Source: Thermoplasmata archaeon (lineage in GTDB: Bacteria > Actinomycetota > Acidimicrobiia > Acidimicrobiales > Acidimicrobiaceae). Taken from it: a stretch of DNA of 6,704 nt. The DNA lies in NCBI GenBank assembly GCA_021836665.1, contig JAKBHQ010000173.1, positions 1-6,704 of the forward strand, given 5' to 3'. This document shows positions 1 to 6,704 of the stretch, in pieces. Numbering within the stretch: the stretch's first letter is position 1; each line of letters starts with the position of its first letter. The notes under the pieces were generated by a model. That model saw nothing but the letters and a program-made list of their open reading frames with translations. It ran no database searches and was not told the DNA's origin. The position numbers and the translations under genes were made by a program.

Positions 1-1190
1 TTTGAAGGATTGCTCATGTCACTGGTATTACCGATTTCTTGTCGGTCAGCTTCAGAGCCGGATCTGCCTCTTTGTCCCGAGGAGTCTGAACTTAGAGAGT
101 CGTCCATAGCATTGGCTTCCTCTACGCCGTGGGGGTTGTTGGCAGAAATCCCACCGCCCTCCTCGCTCGGGACCCTCCCAGGGCCATCTAAAACCTCTGG
201 AGAATTCAGCGAAGTACCTCGCTCTTCCGATGACCCTCCACCCGTAAGTTGTTGGTCACTCTTTTGGCCTTCGAATTGGTACGAACGAGCATGATTTTGA
301 GAATGATCCTCGCTGCTACGTCGAGAGCGATGAAGCAGCGCAAGACTGGATATTTCGATCAAATCCTCTTCGGTCGCTTCACTCCTGCCACAGAGAGCAG
401 CGTATGCCACCGCCCCTCGCACCAGAGCTAAGTCGGAACGCAAACCCTCTGCGCCGTGTGCGATAGAGACCTGAGCGGCAAACTTAGCCAACTCCAAAAG
501 ATCCTTCCTAGACCGACCTTCGCCGTTCAGCAACCTTCTAGCAGTTACGACCTTTTCCCTTAGCGTATCGGTTTCATCTTTGAAATTAACTATGAACAAC
601 TCGGGATCAGCCTCATATTCGACTCGTCTGGTCACCGCCTCCGCCCGCTCCTCCACGCTGCTAAGTGCATCCACATTGACGGCGAATCCAAAACGATCTA
701 GAAGCTGTGGGCGCAACTCTCCCTCTTCGGGGTTCATAGAACCGCATAGAACAAACCTGGCATCCCTGACGATTGAAAAACCTTCTCGCTCAATCCTCAC
801 CGTCCCTGAGGCCGCAGCATCCAGCATCACGTCGACGATGTGATCCTGTAAGAGGTTGACCTCGTCTACGTACAAAACTCCCGAATTAGCTTGCACTAAG
901 AGGCCCGGCTTGAAAACTTCACTCCGATTGTTGATTACGCCCGAGAGGTCCAGCGTCCCGATGACACGATCTTCGGTAGCTCCAACAGGTAGTTCGACAA
1001 AAGGAGCTCCATCTTCAAGTAGATCCGCCACGCCTCTTGCAAGGGTAGACTTGGCCGATCCTTTCTCCCCAATTATCAACAGACCGCCAATTCGAGGGTC
1101 GATCGCCAAAAGTAGCAGCGCAAGCTTTAGTCTGCTTTGACCGACCACCGCTACGAATGGATAGCGAATAGCCCTACCTACTCTTTCCAA
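1..1190 (-). CDS. Magnesium/cobalt chelatase AAA+ ATPase subunit (ChlI/BchI type, probable I-D fusion), 3' end cut by window
   Basis: The frame is open from 1190 to the left edge (396 complete codons, no stop). The N-terminal ~290 residues form a ChlI/BchI-type AAA+ domain. They contain Walker A GEKGSAKS (residues 41-48), Walker B VLYVDEVNLL (105-114, D109/E110), and the family block GSMNPEEGELRPQLLDRFG (150-168) with the sensor Asn and conserved arginines. ALLHRSRR follows near 284-291. From about 297 to the edge the protein becomes a Ser/Gly/Glu/Asp-rich linker. In the family such a linker usually joins the ATPase to a C-terminal VWA (ChlD) domain, which would lie outside the window; that part is inferred. 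TTG at 1188-1190 is chosen as the start because GGAGGT lies 6 bases upstream and an in-frame TAA precedes it. The start overlaps the end of cobN by 13 bases, implying translational coupling. The likely role is the ATP-hydrolysing motor that drives cobalt insertion by CobN in the cytosol. A lone ChlI subunit or a Mg-chelatase role is less likely in this operon. Confidence 0.92.
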   Translation of the reverse strand, partial: MERVGRAIRYPFVAVVGQSRLKLALLLLAIDPRIGGLLIIGEKGSAKSTLARGVADLLEDGAPFVELPVGATEDRVIGTLDLSGVINNRSEVFKPGLLVQANSGVLYVDEVNLLQDHIVDVMLDAAASGTVRIEREGFSIVRDARFVLCGSMNPEEGELRPQLLDRFGFAVNVDALSSVEERAEAVTRRVEYEADPELFIVNFKDETDTLREKVVTARRLLNGEGRSRKDLLELAKFAAQVSIAHGAEGLRSDLALVRGAVAYAALCGRSEATEEDLIEISSLALLHRSRRSSEDHSQNHARSYQFEGQKSDQQLTGGGSSEERGTSLNSPEVLDGPGRVPSEEGGGISANNPHGVEEANAMDDSLSSDSSGQRGRSGSEADRQEIGNTSDMSNPS

Positions 1191-4100
1191 CCTTCCACCT
1201 CCATTAGTTTTTTACGCAGGAGCTGAAGGTCAACTTCAGCTGCTCGCCAGAGGCCACGCGCATTCGCCTCGATTAGCCGTTCGCAAATAGATGCCAAAGC
1301 GTCGGGGTTGTTCAGCCTGAAAAACTCCGATACCTGTTCATCGGCTACATAGCTTTGTGTCAATGCATCGAACATCCAGTCTTTGACCACCCTCGCTGTG
1401 GCTTGGTATCCGAAGAGATAGTCCGCAGTCGCCGCCATCTCAAATGCACCTTTATATCCATGGCGCATCATGGCAGAAATCCACTTTGGATTCACAACCC
1501 TCGACCTAAAGACCCTCGCCGCCTCCTCCTCGAGACTGCGAACTCTAGGAATTTCAACACTTGATGAATCTCCAAAATACGCCAGCGGGTCCTTTTCAGA
1601 GAGGGTCCGGATAGCTGCAATCATCCCGCCGTGATCTTGCATGTAATCGTCTGAATCGAAAATATCATGCTCACGGTTGTCCTGATTCTTGGACGCTACT
1701 TCGGTAACTCGCAGTCTCGCAGATAGGGCATCTTTGGCGGGAAGACCGAAACCGGACCTGGTATAGCTGAAGCCGCTCCAATTCAGGTATACCTCGGTCA
1801 GATCCTCATCTCCCCTCCAATCCTTCGAGATCAATAGCGGGAGCAGCCCCGAACCGTAGGCCCTTGGAGGAGGTCCAAATATCCTTGGGGTTGAAAAACC
1901 ACCAACCAGCGGATTGGCTTCGACAATCTCATCCAGCTTCGCCACCATCTCGAACGCCTCGTCGAGCAGTTTGATCGACTGTGGAAAGGCGTCACGAAAA
2001 AAACCCGATATCCGGCAGGTGACATCTACCCTAGGTCTGCCGAGCTCCGCTAGTGGCACTACCTCGAGACCTATGACCCGCGAGGAGTCTTGGTCCCATG
2101 TTGGGCGAACCCCTAGCAGTGCCAATACTTGCGAGATGTCATCTCCACCTGTCCGCATGGCCGCCGTTCCCCAAATGACCACACCGACCGATTTTGGATA
2201 CCTACCTTTGTCCTCAACGAACCTCCCGACTAGGGATTCGGCCAGTTTTCTCCCGACTTCATAAGAGAGACGCGAAGGGATCGCCCTCGGATCAATCGAA
2301 TAGAAATTCCTACCCGTCGGGAGCACGTGGGCCATTCCTCTGCTGGGGGCCCCCGACGGTCCAGGCTCGACAAACCCACCCGACAACGCGTGAACTATTG
2401 ACTCGATCTCATCTGTAGTCTGCCTAATCCTTGGAACTAGCGATCCAGATATCCAATTGATAACGTCGCCAAGCTCGCCCCCGGTAAATTCCTCTGGTCC
2501 GTCTATCGGCCAGTCCCGCTCGGCCAGTTCCCTTAGCAGGTCCTGTGTCGCCTGGTCCAGCAAATCCGAATCCCGTATGCTCGCAGATCCTGGGTCAATT
2601 CCGATCCTTTTAGCCAACAATGACCGAAGTGAAGCCACATTTCCTTGCGCCACCCGAGTAATTGCGCTCACGGTGTCAATAAGCAGGTCACCCTCGGGAG
2701 GTTTTCCCAAGATGTGAAGGCCACCACGGATGATGGCATCTTTAAGTTCACAAAGGTAGCCATCGATATGCGATACCATCGAATCAAAGTCTGGATCTAT
2801 AAAGCCCCCGCTCGGAAGGTTCAAATTGAGGTCCTGATCGATCTTGCACTCTTCGAGGAGTCGCCAAATCTGTTCCCTGATCCTGGGAAGTTTCGAAGGA
2901 TCTAGGGCGGTAAGTTTTTGATGCTCATCCAGTAGGTCTTCGAGCTGCGTAGTCGAACCATAACTTCCCGCCCTTGTCAGCGGGGGAACCATATGGTCGA
3001 TGATGATCGCATGGGTCCGCCGCTTCGCTTGGGTACCCTCCCCAGGATCATTCACTACGAAGGGGTAGATAAAAGGAACATCACCCAATGCAAGCTGTGG
3101 ATAGCAGTCGGAAGAGAGCCCAACACTCTTGCCCGGAAGCCACTCCAAGGTACCATGCTTGCCAAGGTGAATGATTGCGTCCGCTTGGAACTCAACGTCA
3201 AGGTAACGGTAGAAAGCGATGTAATGGTGCATAGGAGCTAACTCCGCTGAATGATAAATCGCTATCGGATTCTCCCCAAATCCACGAGAGGGTTGGATGG
3301 CTACGATAACGTTTCCAAACCTCAATGCCGGAAAATGGAACATTCCATCGGCGACAAATGCGTCACCCGGCGCCTCACCCCAGGTCTTAGTTAACTCTCC
3401 CTTTACCTTCGTTGAGATCTTCGAGAACTCCTCCAGATACTTCTCAGTCGGCCAGGTCACCTCGTATCTACCACGAGGGAGTACCTCGGTCGAGTCGTAA
3501 TCTACAAGTTCCCCGAGAAGTTCCATGAGCAAAACCGGATCTGTGGGAAATTCTCCCGTATGGTATCCGGCTCGTCGAAGCTCGACGAGAAGATCGACTG
3601 CACTCTGTGGGGTATCAAGCCCGACAGCGTTTCCTAGTCTCGACCGCCTAGTTGGGTAAGCGCTAAGGACGATGGCAACCCTTTTAGACTGATTGGACTT
3701 CTGCCGCAAACGGGCGAGCCTATGCGCCAGTCCCGCCACAGAAAAGGTTCCTGCCTCCGAGGTTCGGTAGGCCGAAATCGCAGTACCAAAGTGCTGGTCA
3801 TCGTCGACAACTTCCTTGAAGCTGAAAGGCACCGAGATGATCCGGCCGTCAAACTCGGGGATGGCGACGTTCATAGCCACATCCATCGGTCCGAGTCCAA
3901 AATCGGATTCGTCCCAGCTCGATTGGGAGTTCGTAGATACCAACGCTTGTACTATTGGGACTCCTATTTTCGACATCTCTCCCGCATCCCAACTGAGCTC
4001 GTCATCGTCAAAGCTCCCTGATGCGAGGACCGTGGTAACTACGACGTCCGGGTTGAGCCTCTGAATCTCTTTAGCGGGTGTCAATCCTTCTTCGTTGGGG

Positions 4101-4726
4101 GCTGATCGAAGTGAGTAGCAGAAATAGGCGTCTACGCTCATTCCCAAAAGGACCAACTTGTCAACTAGATCGCGAATAAATCGAGTGTTGGAAGATATAA
4201 GGTGCGCCCGGTAAAAGACCACTACCGCCTTGGGAGCGAGCGGATCACCGCTTTTTTGCGACAAGTACACACCACTATTTGGCACGACTTTTGGTTCTTC
4301 AAAGCCAAATCCGTATCCGAGGAGGGTGTCTGCCAGAAAGAGCAGGAAGTTCGTGAAGTTCTCGAGGCCACCTTTGATCAGGTACTCAAGGGCATATTTA
4401 TATGAACCTCCGGGTATCTCCGACATAAACCCGAGATCCTCGTCAAACGTAGCTTCCCCTGGAAAAGCTATAAATACTCCTCCAATGCTCCTTGCCCAAA
4501 GAGACATGTCTTGGGCGAGAGACTGTGTGTCTTGCCCACCCAAAAGTCGAGCAACAACTACCGTCCGAGAGTCGGTTGCTGTCTCCTCGGCGGCTATCGA
4601 AGCATAATCAGAAGTCTTTCTGACGATTAGCTCCGGAAAGTCTTCCGGAAGCCCTTCCCAGACGCTGCGCATGGTAATTACTTCAGTGTCGGCGTTCGTG
4701 AAGTAGTAGATCCTGTCCAAATCCAA
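1178..4726 (-). CDS. cobN: Cobaltochelatase large subunit CobN
   Basis: This is a complete protein of 1182 residues, a normal length for the CobN/BchH family. It is the substrate-binding subunit of the ATP-dependent chelatase that inserts Co2+ into hydrogenobyrinic acid a,c-diamide in the cytosol. The N-terminus (YYFTNADTEV) has the usual family opening. Then come FYRAHLISSNT (~residue 172) and IPEFDGRIISVPFSFKE (~290). The core signature HLGKHGTLEWLPGK lies at 520-533 and NDPGEGTQAKRR at 559-570. MRTGGDD, ISGFFRDAFP and RIFGPPPRAYGSGLLPLL (from ~948) follow. The C-terminal block NPKWISAMMRHGYKGAFE (~1080) and the closing helices are intact. I see no frameshift. TTG at 4726 is the preferred start: an in-frame TAG lies 9 bases upstream and a weak AGG site precedes it by 5 bases. 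TTG at 4720 is the only other start that keeps the N-terminus. BchH is a homologue that acts on magnesium, but the cobD-cobQ neighbourhood supports cobalt. Confidence 0.96.
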   Translation of the reverse strand: MDLDRIYYFTNADTEVITMRSVWEGLPEDFPELIVRKTSDYASIAAEETATDSRTVVVARLLGGQDTQSLAQDMSLWARSIGGVFIAFPGEATFDEDLGFMSEIPGGSYKYALEYLIKGGLENFTNFLLFLADTLLGYGFGFEEPKVVPNSGVYLSQKSGDPLAPKAVVVFYRAHLISSNTRFIRDLVDKLVLLGMSVDAYFCYSLRSAPNEEGLTPAKEIQRLNPDVVVTTVLASGSFDDDELSWDAGEMSKIGVPIVQALVSTNSQSSWDESDFGLGPMDVAMNVAIPEFDGRIISVPFSFKEVVDDDQHFGTAISAYRTSEAGTFSVAGLAHRLARLRQKSNQSKRVAIVLSAYPTRRSRLGNAVGLDTPQSAVDLLVELRRAGYHTGEFPTDPVLLMELLGELVDYDSTEVLPRGRYEVTWPTEKYLEEFSKISTKVKGELTKTWGEAPGDAFVADGMFHFPALRFGNVIVAIQPSRGFGENPIAIYHSAELAPMHHYIAFYRYLDVEFQADAIIHLGKHGTLEWLPGKSVGLSSDCYPQLALGDVPFIYPFVVNDPGEGTQAKRRTHAIIIDHMVPPLTRAGSYGSTTQLEDLLDEHQKLTALDPSKLPRIREQIWRLLEECKIDQDLNLNLPSGGFIDPDFDSMVSHIDGYLCELKDAIIRGGLHILGKPPEGDLLIDTVSAITRVAQGNVASLRSLLAKRIGIDPGSASIRDSDLLDQATQDLLRELAERDWPIDGPEEFTGGELGDVINWISGSLVPRIRQTTDEIESIVHALSGGFVEPGPSGAPSRGMAHVLPTGRNFYSIDPRAIPSRLSYEVGRKLAESLVGRFVEDKGRYPKSVGVVIWGTAAMRTGGDDISQVLALLGVRPTWDQDSSRVIGLEVVPLAELGRPRVDVTCRISGFFRDAFPQSIKLLDEAFEMVAKLDEIVEANPLVGGFSTPRIFGPPPRAYGSGLLPLLISKDWRGDEDLTEVYLNWSGFSYTRSGFGLPAKDALSARLRVTEVASKNQDNREHDIFDSDDYMQDHGGMIAAIRTLSEKDPLAYFGDSSSVEIPRVRSLEEEAARVFRSRVVNPKWISAMMRHGYKGAFEMAATADYLFGYQATARVVKDWMFDALTQSYVADEQVSEFFRLNNPDALASICERLIEANARGLWRAAEVDLQLLRKKLMEVEGWKE
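1197..1202 (-). promoter_or_regulatory. Ribosome binding site of the chelatase ATPase gene
   Basis: The minus strand reads GGAGGT, a near-perfect Shine-Dalgarno sequence, 6 bases before the TTG at 1190. It lies inside the last codons of cobN. It decides the start: no ATG or GTG is available in this frame between the upstream in-frame TAA and the conserved AAA+ domain. Confidence 0.75.
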
Positions 4727-4728
4727 AT

Positions 4729-4821
4729 TTACCTATCTAGTCGATCTCTTGAATAAATGTCGTCGTTGAAATTGAATACCCATCGGTGCGAAAAGTTCAG
4801 CTCAAAGAGGGAGTGACCCAT
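4729..4821 (-). other. Candidate 30-codon leader ORF upstream of cobN
   Basis: An ATG at 4821 opens 30 codons ending in TAA at 4729-4731, two bases before the cobN TTG. The peptide begins MGHSLFELNFSHRWVF and ends SRDRLDR. It has two histidines and several aromatic residues, with no membrane segment or cysteine. AAGGA (4831-4835) lies 9 bases before the ATG, a reasonable binding site. A 12-codon ORF (4859-4821, MDKNKICPKDPS) ends in a TGA that overlaps this ATG (TGATG), but it has no clear binding site. I do not recognise the peptide. It could be a translated leader coupling cobN to upstream events, a small protein, or chance; a 30-codon ORF is common by chance. Confidence 0.22.
4732..4737 (-). 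promoter_or_regulatory. Weak ribosome binding site of cobN
   Basis: The minus strand reads GATAGG, with AGG 5 bases before the TTG at 4726. It matches the Shine-Dalgarno consensus poorly. It coincides with the last codons of the 30-codon ORF just upstream, so cobN translation may depend on ribosomes finishing that ORF. That dependence is inferred. Confidence 0.35.
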
Positions 4822-4890
4822 CAGGAGGGATCCTTAGGGCAAATTTTGTTTTTGTCCATTATCGGCTTTTCGGGCTATAACTTGGCATCG

Positions 4891-6384
4891 CTAACTCCTG
4901 AGCCAATCGAGCATCTCTGTGTGCATGGTGGCTGCGATGAGCCACTCAGCGAGCCCGTTGTAGTACTCCTCCTTCAGGTCCAAGTAGGACGGCCCCGGTG
5001 AGTAATCCTTGTCTTTATTCGATGCGACGAGCCTCAATAGCCACCTTCGAAAACCATCTGACTCCAAAACACCGTGCAGCGTGGTACCTAAAACATTTGC
5101 TCGTATTGCACCCTCTGGCCCGCTGGAGCCGTCATTGTCGCCAAAACGATGCCTCACAGGAGACTCATCGAGGCTAAAGAGTCCTTCGACCTCGCCTTTG
5201 TACACGACCCTTCCATTGTGAATCTGATATCCATCGATAGCGACGTCGCCGTCGATCAACCGTCCAGATCTGGTAAGCGTCAGTTTTCGTCGCTCAAACT
5301 TCGTAGAAATATCTAGAAGACCAAGGCCCGAAGTGGTTTTGACCTCCGACTCAATCCCATCCTCTATCACGTGGCCCAGCATCTGGTATCCTCCGCATAT
5401 CCCTAGCAGGTAACCTCCCCCGTCGACGTATCTTCGAATTGAGGTATCAAAATTGGCCCTCAACCAGGCAAGATCGTCAATAGTGGACTTGGTTCCTGGC
5501 AGGACCACGAGGTCACACCCGTGGATGTCAGCCTTTTTTGTGAGATAAGCAACTTCGACAAATGGCTCGGTCAAAAGAGGATCAAAATCTGTGTAGTTAG
5601 ATAGGTGGGGAAAGGCAACGATACCGACCTTGAGAGGCGCTCCGGAGTTTGAACTCTTTCCAAACGGGATGGCAAGGGAATCTTCTGAATCGAACCTCGT
5701 GTCGCCGAAGTAACGGAGCAGGCCAAAGGGCTTTGCGTCAATAAGTGCAGATAGCTGGTCAATACCGGACTCAAGAAGAGATGAATCGCCGCGAAACTTG
5801 TTGATCATGTAGCCGTCGATTAAAGCGGCCAAATCATTAGGGAGTATTTTAATGGTTCCAAAGATGTGGGCGAACATCCCTCCCCTGTCGATGTCGGCAA
5901 CAAGTAGCGCTCGAGCTCCCACCTCTCTCGCCAGCTTCAAGTTAACTAGTTCGTCTTTGAGAAGGTTGATTTCCGCCGGGGATCCAGCTCCCTCTAGCAC
6001 CACCAAGTCGTAGGACTCAGATAGTTCGCGAAAGCTTGAAAGTACTTCGTCAAAGAGTTTGGGCTTGAGTTTTTGATACTCCTTGGCACTAAAGGAGCCG
6101 ACCACCTCCCCCTTAAGCACCAACTGCGACCTCTGTTCTGACTCCGGCTTTAGCAGAATAGGGTTCATGTTGTACGTCGCTGTAGTTCTGGCGGCAAAGG
6201 CCTGCGCCGCTTGAGCTCTACCTATCTCATAGCCATCCTCCGTGACCGCCGAATTTAGTGCCATATTCTGAGCCTTGAAGGGGGCTACTGAGATTCCTCT
6301 GTCCGAAAGTACCCGACATATCGCCGACACCAGGGTCGACTTTCCGGCATCAGAGGAGGTTCCAACGATCATTTTTGGACGCAT
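4891..6384 (-). CDS. cobQ: Adenosylcobyric acid synthase (glutamine-hydrolysing) CobQ/CbiP
   Basis: This is a complete protein of 497 residues, typical for the family. It uses ATP and glutamine to amidate the b, d, e and g carboxylates of adenosylcobyrinic acid a,c-diamide, giving adenosylcobyric acid in the cytosol. The N-terminal synthetase domain has the P-loop GTSSDAGKS (residues 8-16), then AQNMALNS, EGAGSPAEINL and DIDRGGMFA (164-172). The C-terminal class I glutamine amidotransferase domain has LPGTKSTIDDL, the nucleophile Cys330 in GICGGYQMLG, GYQIHNGR, and the catalytic His437 in GTTLHGVLESDGF. ATG at 6384 is chosen although the frame stays open to 6423. Family members begin just before the P-loop, the ATG overlaps the cobD stop by one base (TAATG), and a purine-rich binding site precedes it. 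The 13 extra upstream residues would be cobD coding sequence. Everything needed for activity is visible. Confidence 0.96.
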   Translation of the reverse strand: MRPKMIVGTSSDAGKSTLVSAICRVLSDRGISVAPFKAQNMALNSAVTEDGYEIGRAQAAQAFAARTTATYNMNPILLKPESEQRSQLVLKGEVVGSFSAKEYQKLKPKLFDEVLSSFRELSESYDLVVLEGAGSPAEINLLKDELVNLKLAREVGARALLVADIDRGGMFAHIFGTIKILPNDLAALIDGYMINKFRGDSSLLESGIDQLSALIDAKPFGLLRYFGDTRFDSEDSLAIPFGKSSNSGAPLKVGIVAFPHLSNYTDFDPLLTEPFVEVAYLTKKADIHGCDLVVLPGTKSTIDDLAWLRANFDTSIRRYVDGGGYLLGICGGYQMLGHVIEDGIESEVKTTSGLGLLDISTKFERRKLTLTRSGRLIDGDVAIDGYQIHNGRVVYKGEVEGLFSLDESPVRHRFGDNDGSSGPEGAIRANVLGTTLHGVLESDGFRRWLLRLVASNKDKDYSPGPSYLDLKEEYYNGLAEWLIAATMHTEMLDWLRS

Positions 6385-6704
6385 TAACCCTCTTCTCCTA
6401 GCCCTTTGAAATAGGCAAAACACCTTATGGAGACGCCCAATAACAGCAGTGCGGTGACGAAAACTGAGTCGACCTTGCGAGCCAACGAGACGGCTTGCCG
6501 GATGTCCTCCGAGACGACGTCATTGCCCAATTTTCCGACTAGCGGACGAAACTCGCCAACTCCTTGGTAGCTCAGTTCACCGCCGAGTTCAATACCTAGT
6601 GCTTCGGCGTATGCCGCCTCAACGAGTCCGGCATTGGGCGAAGGATGCGGTCTAGCCTGCCTAAACGTCCTCCGAAGGGTCCCGAGGTCAGTTCGAGATA
6701 GCAA
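6384..6704 (-). CDS. cobD: Adenosylcobinamide-phosphate synthase CobD/CbiB, C-terminal part (5' end outside window)
   Basis: Only the last 106 residues are present. The frame runs in from the right edge, so the TTG at 6702-6704 is an internal codon and not a start. CbiB-type CobD is an integral membrane protein that joins adenosylcobyric acid to aminopropanol or its phosphate. The visible part has the family signature HPSPNAG (fragment residues 20-26), EAAYAEALGIELGG (29-42), then YQGVGEFRPLVG and VSEDIRQAVSLARK. It ends with a hydrophobic segment at ~80-99, probably the last transmembrane helix. The stop TAA overlaps the cobQ ATG by one base, so the two genes are co-translated. The name follows the aerobic-pathway convention; Salmonella CobD is an unrelated decarboxylase. 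Confidence 0.93.
   Translation of the reverse strand: MLSRTDLGTLRRTFRQARPHPSPNAGLVEAAYAEALGIELGGELSYQGVGEFRPLVGKLGNDVVSEDIRQAVSLARKVDSVFVTALLLLGVSIRCFAYFKGLGEEG
6388..6399 (-). promoter_or_regulatory. Ribosome binding site of cobQ
   Basis: The minus strand reads AGGAGAAGAGGG, ending 3 bases before the ATG at 6384. AGGAG (6395-6399) has a 10-base spacer and GAGG (6389-6392) a 4-base spacer. The site lies in the last codons of cobD and supports the internal ATG over the upstream in-frame start at 6423. Confidence 0.6.

Larger units (their letters stand above)
4727..4890 (-). other. cobQ-cobN intergenic gap of 164 bases
   Basis: This is the only sizeable non-coding stretch in the window, and it is AT-richer than the flanking genes. 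I found no convincing -35/-10 pair, no stem-loop with a T-run on the minus strand, and no complete B12 box. Apart from the short ORFs described separately, nothing in it can be assigned. It may hold an internal promoter or leader for cobN and the chelatase ATPase gene, but the sequence alone does not show one. Confidence 0.5.

Noticed and set aside
161..244. Similar short words (cctcgctc followed by gaccctcc) occur twice, at 161-178 and 217-239.
   Set aside because: The spacing differs and the copies fall in different reading frames of the linker, so this looks like low-complexity composition and not a functional repeat.
580..1140. Plus-strand open frames opposite the chelatase ATPase gene, and similar ones opposite cobN and cobQ.
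   Set aside because: They mirror strongly conserved minus-strand proteins, have Ser/Pro/Arg-rich unrecognisable translations, and show no supporting binding sites.
4845..4856. T-rich run on the plus strand (ATTTTGTTTTTG region) as a possible terminator.
   Set aside because: No GC-rich stem precedes it, and it faces the strand that carries no gene here.
4832..4856. Possible sigma-70 promoter for cobN (TGGACA, 17 bases, AAGGAT on the minus strand).
   Set aside because: The -35 is fair but the -10 is poor, so the match is no better than expected by chance in AT-rich DNA.
4863..4876. A minus-strand AGCCCGAAAAGCCG stretch just after cobQ that resembles the first half of a B12-box (cobalamin riboswitch) motif.
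   Set aside because: The second half of the box does not match, and the ~100 bases where the riboswitch core should lie are cobQ coding sequence.
6385..6423. A 13-residue N-terminal extension of CobQ starting at 6423.
   Set aside because: It is coding sequence of cobD in another frame. The family normally begins just before the P-loop, and the ATG at 6384 has the TAATG coupling and a binding site.

Overview
The window holds part of a cobalamin (vitamin B12) biosynthesis operon, read entirely from the minus strand. From right to left, in the direction of transcription, it contains the 3' end of cobD/cbiB (cut by the right edge), complete cobQ/cbiP, a gap of 164 bases, complete cobN, and the first ~396 codons of a magnesium-chelatase-type AAA+ ATPase gene (cut by the left edge). 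No RNA gene, mobile element, CRISPR array or convincing transcription terminator was seen on either strand.

The genes act in one pathway. CobN is the large, substrate-binding subunit of ATP-dependent cobaltochelatase, which puts cobalt into hydrogenobyrinic acid a,c-diamide. The ATPase after it is of the ChlI/BchI type and is the probable motor partner of CobN. CobQ amidates the adenosylated corrinoid to cobyric acid. CobD/CbiB then attaches the aminopropanol(-phosphate) arm at the membrane. A large CobN points to the late-cobalt-insertion ('aerobic') route. The ChlI-type partner resembles the arrangement known in actinobacteria rather than the CobN-CobS-CobT set of proteobacteria.

The genes are tightly coupled. 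cobD and cobQ share one base (TAATG), and the ATPase gene starts inside the last codons of cobN behind a strong GGAGGT site. The exception is the cobQ-cobN gap, which holds a 30-codon ORF with a plausible ribosome binding site ending just before the cobN start. That ORF is the only structure here that the known genes do not explain.

The organism is probably an actinobacterium. The protein sequences look actinobacterial, base composition is only moderately GC-rich, and TTG starts are used. A moderate-GC lineage such as Acidimicrobiia would fit, but this is inferred from memory of family sequences and has not been tested. Overall this is mostly a recognisable, conserved metabolic operon, and I do not see an undescribed system in it.
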